From Mesorhizobium shangrilense (GTDB lineage: Bacteria; Pseudomonadota; Alphaproteobacteria; Rhizobiales; Rhizobiaceae), in NCBI RefSeq assembly GCF_040537815.1, contig NZ_JBEWSZ010000008.1, forward strand, positions 76,588-140,587: 64,000 bases of DNA, read 5' to 3'. This document shows positions 1-9,002 of the stretch, piece after piece (positions within the stretch are counted from its first letter, which is position 1; each line of letters opens with the position of its first letter). The position numbers and the translations under genes were made by a program. The notes below the pieces were generated by a model, which had not been told where the DNA came from, ran no database searches, and saw only the letters and a program-made list of their open reading frames with translations.

Positions 1-340
1 TGGCAAAAAGCGCCCGGTTGCCGGACGGGGTGCGCAACGCGGTTGCACCCGTCAGGGTGCGACCGACTTGCTGCATCCGGGCCGGCAGGCAGGCGCTTTG
101 CGACGGGAAGGGGGGAAGGCCCCCTTGGGTCGCGTTCTCAGTCGAACGGAGACGCATAAAGCCGCTAACGGGAAGAAGCTATAGGACTGAAGCACTATGT
201 CCGGAGGAATGCGCGAAACACTTTGCTCTGAAACTGAACCTGGTGCTTCATCGAGCGTGTGGTTCATGCGACGCGGCCAGTAATCGGTGAGTACAGGGTC
301 GAACTGACACCTTTTCGCGAGGGGCAGTTGGTATGAGGAG
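1..340. other. No gene recognised at the left end
   Basis: I see no convincing coding region here. The open frames present lack a plausible ribosome binding site and resemble nothing I know. The stretch is GC-rich and is cut by the window edge, so it may hold the tail or the regulatory region of something outside the window. Confidence 0.4.
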
Positions 341-631
341 ATGGTGACCGACGGTGCGATCGAATTGAGCTATGAGGAAGTTCAGCGCCGTGTGGAAGAA
401 ACGTTCCGCGTCAGTAAATGGAGGGCGGAGACGAAGGCTGCCGAACAATGGCCTGGTGAAAGTTCCATGTGGATGCAGGAGGATCATCTTGGAACCGACG
501 AAACCACGAGACCGGGCAAAATCTGGCAATGGCTCGAGGCGCACCGCCGCGGAATGGTGTGGGCGTTTGCAGTCGCCGCGGCACTTGTAGGGGCACTTAT
601 CTCTCAGATGATCTTCCATCGTTGGTTTTGA
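341..631 (+). CDS. Hypothetical protein with C-terminal membrane anchor
   Basis: A 96-residue protein I do not recognise. The first 65 residues are charged and hydrophilic. Residues about 68-92 form one hydrophobic segment (VWAFAVAAALVGALISQMIF), so a tail-anchored inner-membrane protein is likely. A GAGGAG stretch abuts the ATG, so the GTG one codon later may be the real start. It precedes other unknown genes and the virB operon in the same direction, so a role linked to transfer is possible but unproven. Confidence 0.5.
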   Translation: MVTDGAIELSYEEVQRRVEETFRVSKWRAETKAAEQWPGESSMWMQEDHLGTDETTRPGKIWQWLEAHRRGMVWAFAVAAALVGALISQMIFHRWF

Positions 632-713
632 TCCGTTTGAAGCTTGAGTTTTCAATTATACGTCGGTAGAAAATTACACTGCAGTGATATGTTTTTGAGC
701 CGAAGCGGTTTTG

Positions 714-980
714 ATGGAGCAGGACGACAGGCAGTCATCAGGGGACGAAGCCGAGGGTGGTACGAAGAAAAGCTGGCAAATCAGCGCCGATGGCGTTGCG
801 CCAGAGATTCTTGATGTAGCCAGCGCTTGGTTGAATGCCGGCGGAGGGGATCCGGTCGTGGGCTTGCTTCTCATGAGCGAACGCCTGTTGACTTGGCGGA
901 CTTTCTCGTCGGTGGGAATAACAAGAGGTACGCTGAGCGTGTTTCCGGAGCCAGCGGGGGCCGAGGACGAAGGCGAGTGA
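714..980 (+). CDS. Hypothetical protein
   Basis: An 88-residue protein with an acidic N-terminus (EQDDRQSSGDEAEGG) and no motif I recognise. The ATG is preceded by an in-frame TTG; neither has a strong ribosome binding site. It lies in the same direction as its neighbours. It could be a small cytoplasmic accessory protein, or a spurious frame. Confidence 0.35.
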   Translation: MEQDDRQSSGDEAEGGTKKSWQISADGVAPEILDVASAWLNAGGGDPVVGLLLMSERLLTWRTFSSVGITRGTLSVFPEPAGAEDEGE

Positions 981-1005
981 TCCACGGCCAGGCGGGGACA
1001 ACTCT

Positions 1006-1785
1006 GTGACGCAGCATGATCGGTCGTTGCTGACCAGTGAATGGTACGTGGTTCCGATTTCGGTCGATTGCGCCGGATGTGGTGCACAGACGCGTTCGGC
1101 CGGGATTATCGTCGGGCCGTCCAGTTTCACCAATGCCGCCGATTTCGACCTTGAAAGTGATGTCTTCGAGAAACCATGGGAGCCATTGGAGGCGTTCGGT
1201 CTGGTGGAGAAGCTTGGAGGGCGAACGGAGAATGTCGAGCGCTTTGTTGTGAAGCGCTATCACAGCGCGTTCGCAATGCAGGAGGACGGGCTGAAGGCTG
1301 TGTGCGAGCATTGCAGCGACAGCCTGCCGGGGGCGCTAATCCGGGTCGCTGCGATGGACAGCTTTGTTCGCCTCGGACAGCGGAGGCTCCTCAAAAACGA
1401 GGGGCTGATGTTCTTCTCGTCCAACGTTGTTCTAACGCAGTTTCATGGCGGCACGTGGATCCAAGAGAGCGGGATCGAGGGCGGTGGCTATTCGCTCTTA
1501 CTTCTATGTGACGCTGAAGATGCGAGTGGCGGGGAAGGCGTGGTCGAGTTGTGGCACAGCGTCGAGCGCAACGACTACGCCGTTGTTATCAAGGGGCACG
1601 GTGATCGCGAGATGCTGCGCCGCGGCTTCAGCGATGATCTGGAGCAGGTTGTGGCTGATGTGACGGGGTTGGGGCTCGTGTTGACCCAATTACGTCTGGC
1701 GCAAGACGAATCGCCATATTGTGAGCTTGCCCGCAATATTTTTCTCAGCGCGTTGAGCCGCGCGGGGTATCAGCAAGACGAATAG
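1006..1785 (+). CDS. Hypothetical protein with two CxxC pairs
   Basis: A 259-residue protein of unknown function starting at GTG (a second possible start is the ATG at 1018). Two cysteine pairs, CAGC near residue 22-25 and CEHC near residue 100-103, could form a zinc-binding site. I see no signal peptide or membrane segment. It ends 14 bases before the next gene, so the two are probably co-transcribed. I cannot name the family. Confidence 0.55.
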   Translation: MTQHDRSLLTSEWYVVPISVDCAGCGAQTRSAGIIVGPSSFTNAADFDLESDVFEKPWEPLEAFGLVEKLGGRTENVERFVVKRYHSAFAMQEDGLKAVCEHCSDSLPGALIRVAAMDSFVRLGQRRLLKNEGLMFFSSNVVLTQFHGGTWIQESGIEGGGYSLLLLCDAEDASGGEGVVELWHSVERNDYAVVIKGHGDREMLRRGFSDDLEQVVADVTGLGLVLTQLRLAQDESPYCELARNIFLSALSRAGYQQDE

Positions 1786-1799
1786 GGAGTGCTATTCCA

Positions 1800-2261
1800 T
1801 TGATTATTAGAAAGACTTTCATCGGCGGGGTTGGAGCGGCACTGTTTTTGGCAGGTTGCGCAAGCGGGGTTCATCATATGCGACCACTGCCGGTTGCACC
1901 TTACACCCATCTTAGGCTGAATTCCTGCAAGGCCTATGGCAGCAACATCGTCGAATGCCAGTTGGAATATGGGGGCGGCTTTGGTCACCAGCGCCTTGGG
2001 CCTGTGCAGCAAAGGTCGCGGGCATATGTGGCGAGCAGTGGGGACTATCAGTACCAGGTGTCGTCGTGTTTGCCGATGCAAAGAGTGCAGGAGCAACTGC
2101 CGATCTATCTGTGCGAAATTTATGGAGTTCGGTCCGGTGCGGACGCGGGTTCAGTTTTCATAAAGGGAGGAACTGCCGTGCGTCTGGCAAAGGTCCTGGG
2201 GGACCGTGAGCAGCAACGTTACCGTTGGACATCAGACGTCTGGTCTCGGGTACGTGACTGA
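1800..2261 (+). CDS. Putative lipoprotein
   Basis: A 153-residue protein with a short basic N-terminus, a hydrophobic stretch and a lipobox (FLAGC, cysteine near residue 20), so it should be exported and lipidated. Several later cysteines could form periplasmic disulfides. The start is TTG with AGGGAG about 12 bases upstream; no better in-frame start precedes the signal peptide. Lying just before virB1, it might support the transfer apparatus in the envelope, but I see no similarity to VirB7. Confidence 0.6.
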   Translation: MIIRKTFIGGVGAALFLAGCASGVHHMRPLPVAPYTHLRLNSCKAYGSNIVECQLEYGGGFGHQRLGPVQQRSRAYVASSGDYQYQVSSCLPMQRVQEQLPIYLCEIYGVRSGADAGSVFIKGGTAVRLAKVLGDREQQRYRWTSDVWSRVRD

Positions 2262-2403
2262 TTCTATTAGAAGATTGGAATGTAGGCATTGACCAGCCTA
2301 GGGCATGAAAGCCTAGGGGTACGAAGGATTCTCGTTGATTTTTCGCTTGGAATGAGATCCAAATTATTCTACTACGCTATAAGAACTCACGGTAGCACAG
2401 TCG

Positions 2404-3588
2404 ATGATTTGCAGCTCATTAGTGCATGTGGAAGGATCCGGGAAAGGATGGTCGCGGGTCACTGGGTTGGCTGCCGCGACGTCAGCTTTTGTCCTGACAA
2501 GCTTTGCTGGAGTGTCGAATGTCGGCGATTCCGCATCGGCAGCACGCAGGAGCGACGAGCCTTTGAAGCCGGTTATGGCGACAGCCTACCAGCCGATAAA
2601 GGTGAAGATTTCACCGGAAGAACTGGCATCTGGCTCTGTCGGGAAGGTTGTACGGGCAGACGTGGTGGTCGCTCTGCCGCTCGGAGGAGACCGCTTTAAT
2701 GAGCGATTTGGCGGGGGTTGGAATAGTTTCGATGTAGTTGACAATACTGTGTCAGCTAAGGGAGCGCCGGGGGTGGTTGATCGCAGTTTGGTCGTTGCCT
2801 ATGCGCCGGAGGCAGAAACAGCACTTGGTCTGCGTGAGCAAGCCGTGCGCTCCTCCATAGAGGTCTTCTCACATGGGGAGATGCAAGAGGAAATGGTGGA
2901 CGGGCCATCCGTTGACGAAGTTACTGCGCTGAAGGGCGCCGTGACTCCGTCATGGAACGAGCCAAGGCCGGATTTGCTGGAAGGCGTTCCGGCCGAGTAC
3001 GCAAAATTGGTGACGACGATCTCCGCGGAAGAGGGTGTCGACCCGAATTTGATGTTGTCAATCATGCGCGTGGAGGACGCCGGGTTCGATCCGCAGGCTG
3101 TTAGCTCCGCAGGCGCGATTGGACTTATGCAGGTCATGCCCAAGGTTGGAGAGGCTTTTGGCGCGGCGGACCTCACGGAGCCCTCGCAGAATATAAGGGC
3201 AGGGGCGCGGTTTCTTCGCGTTCTCGTCGACAAGTACCGAAATCTCGTGCTGATCGCGTCAGCCTATAACGCCGGTGAGCCGAGAGTGGATGTCCGTCGG
3301 TCTCTGCCGTTGATTCAGGAGACGGCGGATTACGTGACGCGCGTGGTGGGGCTCTACACTAATACGAGCTCGACCGACGAGGTTTTTGCGATCGGTCGCG
3401 GTGCTAGGGCTGCGCCGACGGCAAGGAAAGCGGGTGGAAGATCGGGACGGGCAGAGCGGGCGAAGTCGCCAATGCTGGTCTTTTCGGTTGGTAGCACGGG
3501 CGACGAAAGCGGCCGTGTGGAACAGGAGAGTGGACAGGTTCCCGTCAGTGGCCCTGTGAAGATCAAAAAGGAAGAGGTGCTTCAATGA
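2404..3588 (+). CDS. virB1: VirB1-like lytic transglycosylase
   Basis: A 394-residue protein predicted to open the peptidoglycan layer for the secretion channel. A hydrophobic N-terminus (about residues 18-35) suggests export. The SLT domain lies at about residues 195-320: VE-DAGF carries the likely catalytic glutamate, followed by the family signatures GAIGLMQVMP, NIRAGARFLR and SAYNAGE. The glutamate loop is one residue longer than the usual ESxF form. The C-terminal 70 residues are basic and low in complexity. The stop overlaps the virB2 start (ATGA), marking the head of the virB operon. The exact start is uncertain because several in-frame starts precede the signal segment. Confidence 0.85.
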   Translation: MICSSLVHVEGSGKGWSRVTGLAAATSAFVLTSFAGVSNVGDSASAARRSDEPLKPVMATAYQPIKVKISPEELASGSVGKVVRADVVVALPLGGDRFNERFGGGWNSFDVVDNTVSAKGAPGVVDRSLVVAYAPEAETALGLREQAVRSSIEVFSHGEMQEEMVDGPSVDEVTALKGAVTPSWNEPRPDLLEGVPAEYAKLVTTISAEEGVDPNLMLSIMRVEDAGFDPQAVSSAGAIGLMQVMPKVGEAFGAADLTEPSQNIRAGARFLRVLVDKYRNLVLIASAYNAGEPRVDVRRSLPLIQETADYVTRVVGLYTNTSSTDEVFAIGRGARAAPTARKAGGRSGRAERAKSPMLVFSVGSTGDESGRVEQESGQVPVSGPVKIKKEEVLQ

Positions 3589-3956
3589 ATATGATTGTGG
3601 GGACGTTGCAGGCGCTTGCCGTATATGGCCGGTCCGCCTGGTATTCGGCCAAGGGACGCAAGTGGATGGTTAACGGCGCGATGCTTGCCGTATCCAGCAT
3701 GGTCCTGCTGGTAAGCCAATTCGAGCCGGCAGCTGCGCAGAACCTTGATGCTCTGCAGCAGGCGGCCGATCGGCTGGTGCAGTTCTTCGTTGGTCCGTTC
3801 GGCCGTTCGGTCGGCGCGATCGCTTTTATCGGCATGTTCCTTGCGGCTGCTTTTGGCTACTGGAATTGGGGCGCTCTTCTCAGGGTGGCAGGCTGCCTTG
3901 CCGGCATGTTTGCTGCTGCTGAATTGGTCGATTTCCTGGCCGGTAGCGGTAAGTGA
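3585..3956 (+). CDS. virB2: VirB2-like major pilin
   Basis: A 123-residue protein with a long basic leader, a hydrophobic export segment ending at AAAQ (about residues 35-52), and then a mature region of about 70 residues with two hydrophobic helices separated by a short polar turn. This is the architecture of TrbC/VirB2 pilins, which are processed in the inner membrane and polymerise into the conjugative pilus. Its place between virB1 and virB3, with overlapping or near-contiguous starts, fixes the assignment. Confidence 0.85.
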   Translation: MNMIVGTLQALAVYGRSAWYSAKGRKWMVNGAMLAVSSMVLLVSQFEPAAAQNLDALQQAADRLVQFFVGPFGRSVGAIAFIGMFLAAAFGYWNWGALLRVAGCLAGMFAAAELVDFLAGSGK

Positions 3957-3959
3957 TCC

Positions 3960-4286
3960 ATGGTGGCTGGAAGCAACAGCCACGGCGGCGAAGACGAATA
4001 TATTGAGTCTTACCCCGTCATACTGGCACTGACGCGACCGCCGACAGTGATGGGCATTCCGTATACATATTTTCTTGCGGAATGCCTCATCTCGCTGATG
4101 GTTTTCATGATCCTAGGTTCCATTTTATGGTTCCCGGTTTCTTTCATTGTCTGCCACAGCATTCTGTATGTGCTGACAGTGAAGCTCGATCTTTGGTTTT
4201 TTGACATTGTCGGTCGTCTCAGCATGTGCGGCGTGAACCCATTGGGCCGCAAGCTTGGGGGCGGGGTTCGAACGTACGGGGTTTGA
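3960..4286 (+). CDS. virB3: VirB3-like inner-membrane protein
   Basis: A 108-residue protein. The N-terminus reads PVILALTRPPTVMGIPYTYF, close to the conserved VirB3 opening, followed by one long or two short hydrophobic segments (about residues 38-75). VirB3 works with the VirB4 ATPase at the inner-membrane base of the channel. It starts 4 bases after virB2 and ends 4 bases before virB4. Confidence 0.88.
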   Translation: MVAGSNSHGGEDEYIESYPVILALTRPPTVMGIPYTYFLAECLISLMVFMILGSILWFPVSFIVCHSILYVLTVKLDLWFFDIVGRLSMCGVNPLGRKLGGGVRTYGV

Positions 4287-4289
4287 TCG

Positions 4290-6812
4290 ATGAATACGAT
4301 GGCGCGTTCCTTGAAGGGATCATTGACGAAGGGTTGGGAGATCTTCGCCGACAAGAGCATCTCCACCCACATCCCCTTCTACGTGCCGATTGAAAACGGC
4401 ATCATTCGGCTGAAAAATGACTGTCTTGTCTCGACGCTTCGGCTGAACGGTTTTTCGTTCGAGACCGCTGACATCGAGACGATCAACATGCTTCAGCGTC
4501 AACGCAATTCTGCGTTCCGCGCGATCTCCTCGATTGGTAATTTTTCACTCTACACGCATGTCATTCGGCACAAGGTTGCGCCGTCGTTGCCGTCGAATTT
4601 TGCCGATCCGTTTATGAAAAAGATGGACGACATCTATCAGGCGAGCATTTCGAAGAACGAAATGTTCGTGAACGACACTTATGTGTCGCTAGTCGTGCGC
4701 CCTTTCTTCAAGAAGGGATCTGCGCTTTCGCGCGTCATGGGCGTGGGCGGTAATGTCGTTCGAAAAGAGCAGTTCCGTCTAATGCGGGACAAGCTCGTCG
4801 AGGCCACGCGCGCGATTGAGAAGTCACTGGATGCCTATGGGCCGAAGGTGCTGCACGACGTGCAGCGCGTCGAGGTCGATCTTGGCAACGGCAAGCGGAT
4901 TTACCGCGATATCTCCCAGGACATGGTTCTTGAAGAGGGCGCGAGGAAGGTTTGGTTCTCGGAGCAGTGCGAGTTCTTCTACACACTGCTGAACGGCGGT
5001 CGGGTAAGGCCGATCCGCCTGGGTAACACTCCGATTGATGAATTGCTGCCCGCACGGCGCACATCGATCGGCAATCGCATAATTCATCTGCAGGGCGATA
5101 CGCCCGAAGATGATCGGTACGCCGGTATAGTCTCGCTTAAGGAGTACCCTCCGGAGACTGGCGCGGGCATGCTCGATTACATCTTGAAGCTGCCCTTTGA
5201 GATGGTTGTCACACAGTCGATGTCGTTCGTCGACGACATGGCCGCACGCAACCGAATTGAGCGGTTGGACCGGCAGCTCTCCAAGGCGGACGAGGGCGGG
5301 TCCAGTGTGCATGCAAATCTCGATATCGCCCGTGACGAGTTGGCGCGAAAGCGGGTGGCTTTTGCTGAACATCATTTGACGGTCATGCCGATCGCGAAGA
5401 CCACGGCGCAACTTGACGATGCTGTGGCACTTATCGGTAACGAGTTGGGCGCCCTTGGCGCTTCATACGTGCGAGAGGATCTCAATGCCGAACCGGCCTA
5501 TTGGGCTCAGCTCCCGGGCAATCAGGCTTATATTGCGCGTCGGGCGTTGATCTCCACGCTGAATTTTGCCGGATTGAGCAGCTTCCACGCCTATCCTTAT
5601 GGCAAGCCGGACGGTAACCACTGGGGACCGGCAATCACGATCTTCGAAACGACATCAGGCACGCCGTTCTTCTTCAACTTCCATCAGGGCGATGTCGGAC
5701 ACACGACCGTGTTTGGTCCTACCGGTTCCGGTAAGACGGTGATCATGGCGTTCATGATCCTGCAGGCGTACAGGGTTAACCCGCGGCTCAAGACAGTGGT
5801 GTTCGACAAGGATCGCGGCCTTGACATTATGGTCCGCGCTGCCGGCGGGACGTATATGACTTTGGAACCGGGTGAGCCGTCGGGCTGGAACCCGCTTCTT
5901 CTCGAGGATACGGAGAGGAACCGGGTGTTTCTATACCGGCTTTTGAGCTTCATGCTCAAGCCGGCGAAGGAGGGCGAAAACCTCACGCCCCAGGAAGAGT
6001 CCATCATCCGCAATGCGATCAAGTCGGTCTTGAAGACCAAGGATAAGTCTTATCGTAGGTTATCGTCGCTGCGCGCGCTGCTAGCTGGTAGCGAGCGAAC
6101 CGAAGGAAGCCTCATTGCGAGATTGGACAAGTGGGTTGACCAAGGCCCGTATGCTTGGCTCTTCGACAATGCGGAGGACAATCTGGACGTCACGAAGCCG
6201 ATGATCGGGTTCGACATGACGTCAATCCTTGACGATCCGACGGTCCGCACGGCAGCGCTTTTGTACATGTTCCATCGGCTGGATGCCATTTATGACGGCA
6301 AATCGCCCATCATCAACCTTATGGACGAGGCGTGGAAGCTGCTCGATGACGATGAATTCAAGCGCACGATGAAGGACTACTTCAAGACCATCCGTAAGCG
6401 GAATGGTCTTGTCATCTTCGGAACGCAGTCGGCCGATGACGTCGTGCAGTCGAGCGTGAGCCGGACCATTATCGAGCAGACGTCCACCAACATTTTCTTT
6501 GCAAACCCAAAGGCTGACGATAGCTCCTACATGAATCATTTCGGCCTTTCGCAGGCCGAATTCGATTGGGTGAAGAACGGCGATCCAAAGTCGCGATTCA
6601 TGCTTATCAAGCACGCGAAGGACAGCGTGATCGCCCGTGTGGACATGTCTCACATGCCGGAATTCATCAAGGTGTTGTCGGGTCGCGAGGAAACCGTGCG
6701 CGAGGTCGAGATTCTTCGCGACGAATATGGAGACGATCCGAAGAACTGGCTGTCGAAATTCTGTGATTGGAACGAGGGAGAAGGGGATGAACAACGCAAT
6801 GTCACCAAATAG
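4290..6812 (+). CDS. virB4: VirB4-family ATPase
   Basis: An 840-residue ATPase that powers pilus assembly and substrate transfer. The N-terminal CagE/VirB4 domain spans about residues 1-420. Walker A is GPTGSGKT near residues 476-484 and Walker B is INLMDEAW near residue 675, followed by the RKRNGLVIFGTQS region typical of the family. Length is normal. The last 26 bases overlap the next gene, which has its own strong ribosome binding site (GGGAGAAGGGG) inside the virB4 coding region. Confidence 0.97.
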   Translation: MNTMARSLKGSLTKGWEIFADKSISTHIPFYVPIENGIIRLKNDCLVSTLRLNGFSFETADIETINMLQRQRNSAFRAISSIGNFSLYTHVIRHKVAPSLPSNFADPFMKKMDDIYQASISKNEMFVNDTYVSLVVRPFFKKGSALSRVMGVGGNVVRKEQFRLMRDKLVEATRAIEKSLDAYGPKVLHDVQRVEVDLGNGKRIYRDISQDMVLEEGARKVWFSEQCEFFYTLLNGGRVRPIRLGNTPIDELLPARRTSIGNRIIHLQGDTPEDDRYAGIVSLKEYPPETGAGMLDYILKLPFEMVVTQSMSFVDDMAARNRIERLDRQLSKADEGGSSVHANLDIARDELARKRVAFAEHHLTVMPIAKTTAQLDDAVALIGNELGALGASYVREDLNAEPAYWAQLPGNQAYIARRALISTLNFAGLSSFHAYPYGKPDGNHWGPAITIFETTSGTPFFFNFHQGDVGHTTVFGPTGSGKTVIMAFMILQAYRVNPRLKTVVFDKDRGLDIMVRAAGGTYMTLEPGEPSGWNPLLLEDTERNRVFLYRLLSFMLKPAKEGENLTPQEESIIRNAIKSVLKTKDKSYRRLSSLRALLAGSERTEGSLIARLDKWVDQGPYAWLFDNAEDNLDVTKPMIGFDMTSILDDPTVRTAALLYMFHRLDAIYDGKSPIINLMDEAWKLLDDDEFKRTMKDYFKTIRKRNGLVIFGTQSADDVVQSSVSRTIIEQTSTNIFFANPKADDSSYMNHFGLSQAEFDWVKNGDPKSRFMLIKHAKDSVIARVDMSHMPEFIKVLSGREETVREVEILRDEYGDDPKNWLSKFCDWNEGEGDEQRNVTK

Positions 6813-7965
6813 GGCATTGGCCGTTGCGTTGGCAATGGCTACTGCATTGTCGTCCTCGGTCGCGCTGGCGCAGGTCCCGGTTATCGACGGCGCGCGAGTG
6901 AAAATCCAAACGCAGACGATGGACTGGTATACGACCTATGAGGCCGACACCAAGAAGGTGAAGGGCGCGTCAGGTGGCACAACTGAAAGCGTTGCCCCAG
7001 GGCAGGGATCTGGATCGCCAATGGACTGCTCGGCTGAGGGCATGTCGGGCGATACGACACGGGCGCCAGCAGCAAAGCGCACGCATAGCCAGCAAGAGAT
7101 TGCGCGAATGGTGGAGGAGGAAGCCATCCGTCAGGGTGTCGATCCTAATTTCGCGATGGCAATTGCCGAACAGGAATCGCGTTTCAGGCAGTCTGCTCGT
7201 TCGGGCGTTGGGGCTATTGGCGTGATGCAGCTCATGCCAGGGACAGCCGCAGAGTTGGACGTCAATCCGTACGATACGCGGGACAATATCCGCGGCGGCG
7301 TGAAGTACATAAAGAAGCTGCAAGGCATGTTCGGCAACCGTACCGATCTTGTGGCCGCTGGCTATAATGCCGGGCCATATCGGCAGTCGCTCCTGAATGG
7401 CAGAGTCCCGAACATTCCAGAAACTCAGGATTACGTCAAAAAGGTCTCCGGCTACTACAATCAAAACAAAGCACACAACGGCGATCGGGCACCACAGGGT
7501 GGAAGCACGCCCGACCCGGAGACCGTTGGCTATAATCAGGCATGCGGAGAGCCGCTGAAAAAGGCGCTGGACCGGAACACAGAAGCGCAGCTCGAGCGAG
7601 GCAAGATCTGGAACGAGTTTGTGCAGAAATCGACGGAAGCAAATCAGCAATATTTGCAGCGCTTGCAGGCCGGATTGACTGCTGCATCGGCGGGGTTGCG
7701 ATCGAGTGGTGCTGGGGGTGACAAGGGATTTGGCGATGGATCCCTTGTGATGCCGGAGGTTCAGTGCCCAACAGCGGTATTCAATACCGGAGGAACGCGC
7801 TGCTATGCCGTCCCGTCGCCTGCATCCACGAAGGACATTCAGGGCTGGTTGATGAATTTGCAAGAGCAGGCCCGTTTGAAGGGGGAGGCGGCAACTTTCT
7901 CTGTCATGGAAGATCCCGCGTTGGGGCTAGTAACGGTGGTCGATAACCGGCCGATCGCGCAGTAG
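6787..7965 (+). CDS. Second lytic transglycosylase, with VirB5-like N-terminus
   Basis: A 392-residue exported protein. The start at 6787 follows GGGAGAAGGGG and gives a clean signal peptide ending near ALAQ. The first mature residues (QVPVIDGARVKI) closely resemble those of the VirB5 encoded next door (QVPVTDAANIKI). An SLT domain follows at about residues 105-220, with EQESRF (catalytic Glu), GAIGVMQLMP and AGYNAGPYRQ. The C-terminal 170 residues contain several cysteines and resemble nothing I know. It is the second transglycosylase of the operon and sits between virB4 and virB5, not at the usual virB1 position. Confidence 0.82.
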   Translation: MNNAMSPNRALAVALAMATALSSSVALAQVPVIDGARVKIQTQTMDWYTTYEADTKKVKGASGGTTESVAPGQGSGSPMDCSAEGMSGDTTRAPAAKRTHSQQEIARMVEEEAIRQGVDPNFAMAIAEQESRFRQSARSGVGAIGVMQLMPGTAAELDVNPYDTRDNIRGGVKYIKKLQGMFGNRTDLVAAGYNAGPYRQSLLNGRVPNIPETQDYVKKVSGYYNQNKAHNGDRAPQGGSTPDPETVGYNQACGEPLKKALDRNTEAQLERGKIWNEFVQKSTEANQQYLQRLQAGLTAASAGLRSSGAGGDKGFGDGSLVMPEVQCPTAVFNTGGTRCYAVPSPASTKDIQGWLMNLQEQARLKGEAATFSVMEDPALGLVTVVDNRPIAQ

Positions 7966-7989
7966 CAGTTGGAAAAGAGGATAGGCGAA

Positions 7990-8781
7990 ATGAAGAAACT
8001 CATCATAGCAGGCGCATTGAGCGTTCTCGCGATGTCGTCGGCATATGCGCAGGTCCCTGTCACGGACGCTGCAAATATCAAAATCAACCAGGAAATTCAG
8101 CGGCTATCCGCTCAGATCCAGCAGGATACGTCGGTCGTCAAGGACAACACGACAAAGACCCTGCAGGCCATTACCGGCGACCGAACCCAGGACGCCAGTC
8201 AGTTCGCATCGCTTGCGGCTGGCAACGGTTTCAGCATGGGACAGGCGCCTGGATTCGACAGCATCCTGTCGGGTAATTCGGCAGTTTTCGGGGGAATTGG
8301 TGGCCAATTCCAGAACGCTGCGGCGAAGCTCATTAATGGGCTCAATCTGGTGAAGATGGTTACCGATACGGTGAATGGCGGAAGCCTGTCAGGCGCCAAT
8401 CAAGCCTATTCTCAGGGTATTAATGCCCTCACAACGATGACAGCCCTAACGGACGCGATGAACGCTGCGTCAAAGGATCGTCAGAATTCGTTCCAGCAGG
8501 CAACACAGCAGATCGGCACGGCGAAAGATCTTAAGGGCGCGCTTGAGCAGAACACGCAAATGGTGCTGCAGGGCAACCAGACCGCCAACGAGGCAGTCGG
8601 ATCGCTCAACAACCAAGTCATGCTGCTCAATCAGCAGTACAAAGCAGGGTTGGCAACGTCGTCACAGAATATGAAGGTATTTGCTCCGCTTCCCGACAGT
8701 GTCATCCGCAGTGGCAGTCAACAGCCGCAAGGATCGTCGGTACGTGATCAATTGAAGGCCTTCGAGGATCAGAACCAGTGA
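7990..8781 (+). CDS. virB5: VirB5-like minor pilin
   Basis: A 263-residue exported protein with a signal peptide ending at AYAQ and a mature region that is almost entirely helical and rich in Gln, Asn and Ala. This fits VirB5 proteins, which sit at the pilus tip and help contact recipients. The ATG at 7990, with AAGAGGA upstream, is preferred to the in-frame TTG at 7969 because it leaves a normal signal peptide. The next gene starts inside its stop codon. Confidence 0.85.
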   Translation: MKKLIIAGALSVLAMSSAYAQVPVTDAANIKINQEIQRLSAQIQQDTSVVKDNTTKTLQAITGDRTQDASQFASLAAGNGFSMGQAPGFDSILSGNSAVFGGIGGQFQNAAAKLINGLNLVKMVTDTVNGGSLSGANQAYSQGINALTTMTALTDAMNAASKDRQNSFQQATQQIGTAKDLKGALEQNTQMVLQGNQTANEAVGSLNNQVMLLNQQYKAGLATSSQNMKVFAPLPDSVIRSGSQQPQGSSVRDQLKAFEDQNQ

Positions 8782-8993
8782 AGGTTGTGGGTTTTTTGAT
8801 ACTGGCCTGCGCGGCCATAACCGGTTGCGCGGGCAAATATGAGCAGTTGGCAAGGTGTTCGGCCGATGAAAACCCCGTGCCGAGTATGGCCTATGGCTCG
8901 GAAGCTAAAGGGAGCACTGAGCCTGGTGACGTGTTTTTGGCTGTGACAAATGAAGACGATTGCGGTCCCATGAGGCCGGTGAATCCATTCTAA
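8778..8993 (+). CDS. Small lipoprotein, EexN/VirB7-like by position
   Basis: A 71-residue protein with a hydrophobic leader and a lipobox (ITGC, cysteine near residue 17). Two further cysteines lie in the mature part. In Trw-type operons the entry-exclusion lipoprotein lies exactly here, between the virB5 and virB6 homologues, whereas VirB7 normally follows VirB6. I see no other VirB7 candidate in the operon, so this one might play either part. The start is GTG at 8778, overlapping the virB5 stop. Confidence 0.6.
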   Translation: MKVVGFLILACAAITGCAGKYEQLARCSADENPVPSMAYGSEAKGSTEPGDVFLAVTNEDDCGPMRPVNPF

Positions 8994-9002
8994 GGGGGAC
9001 CG

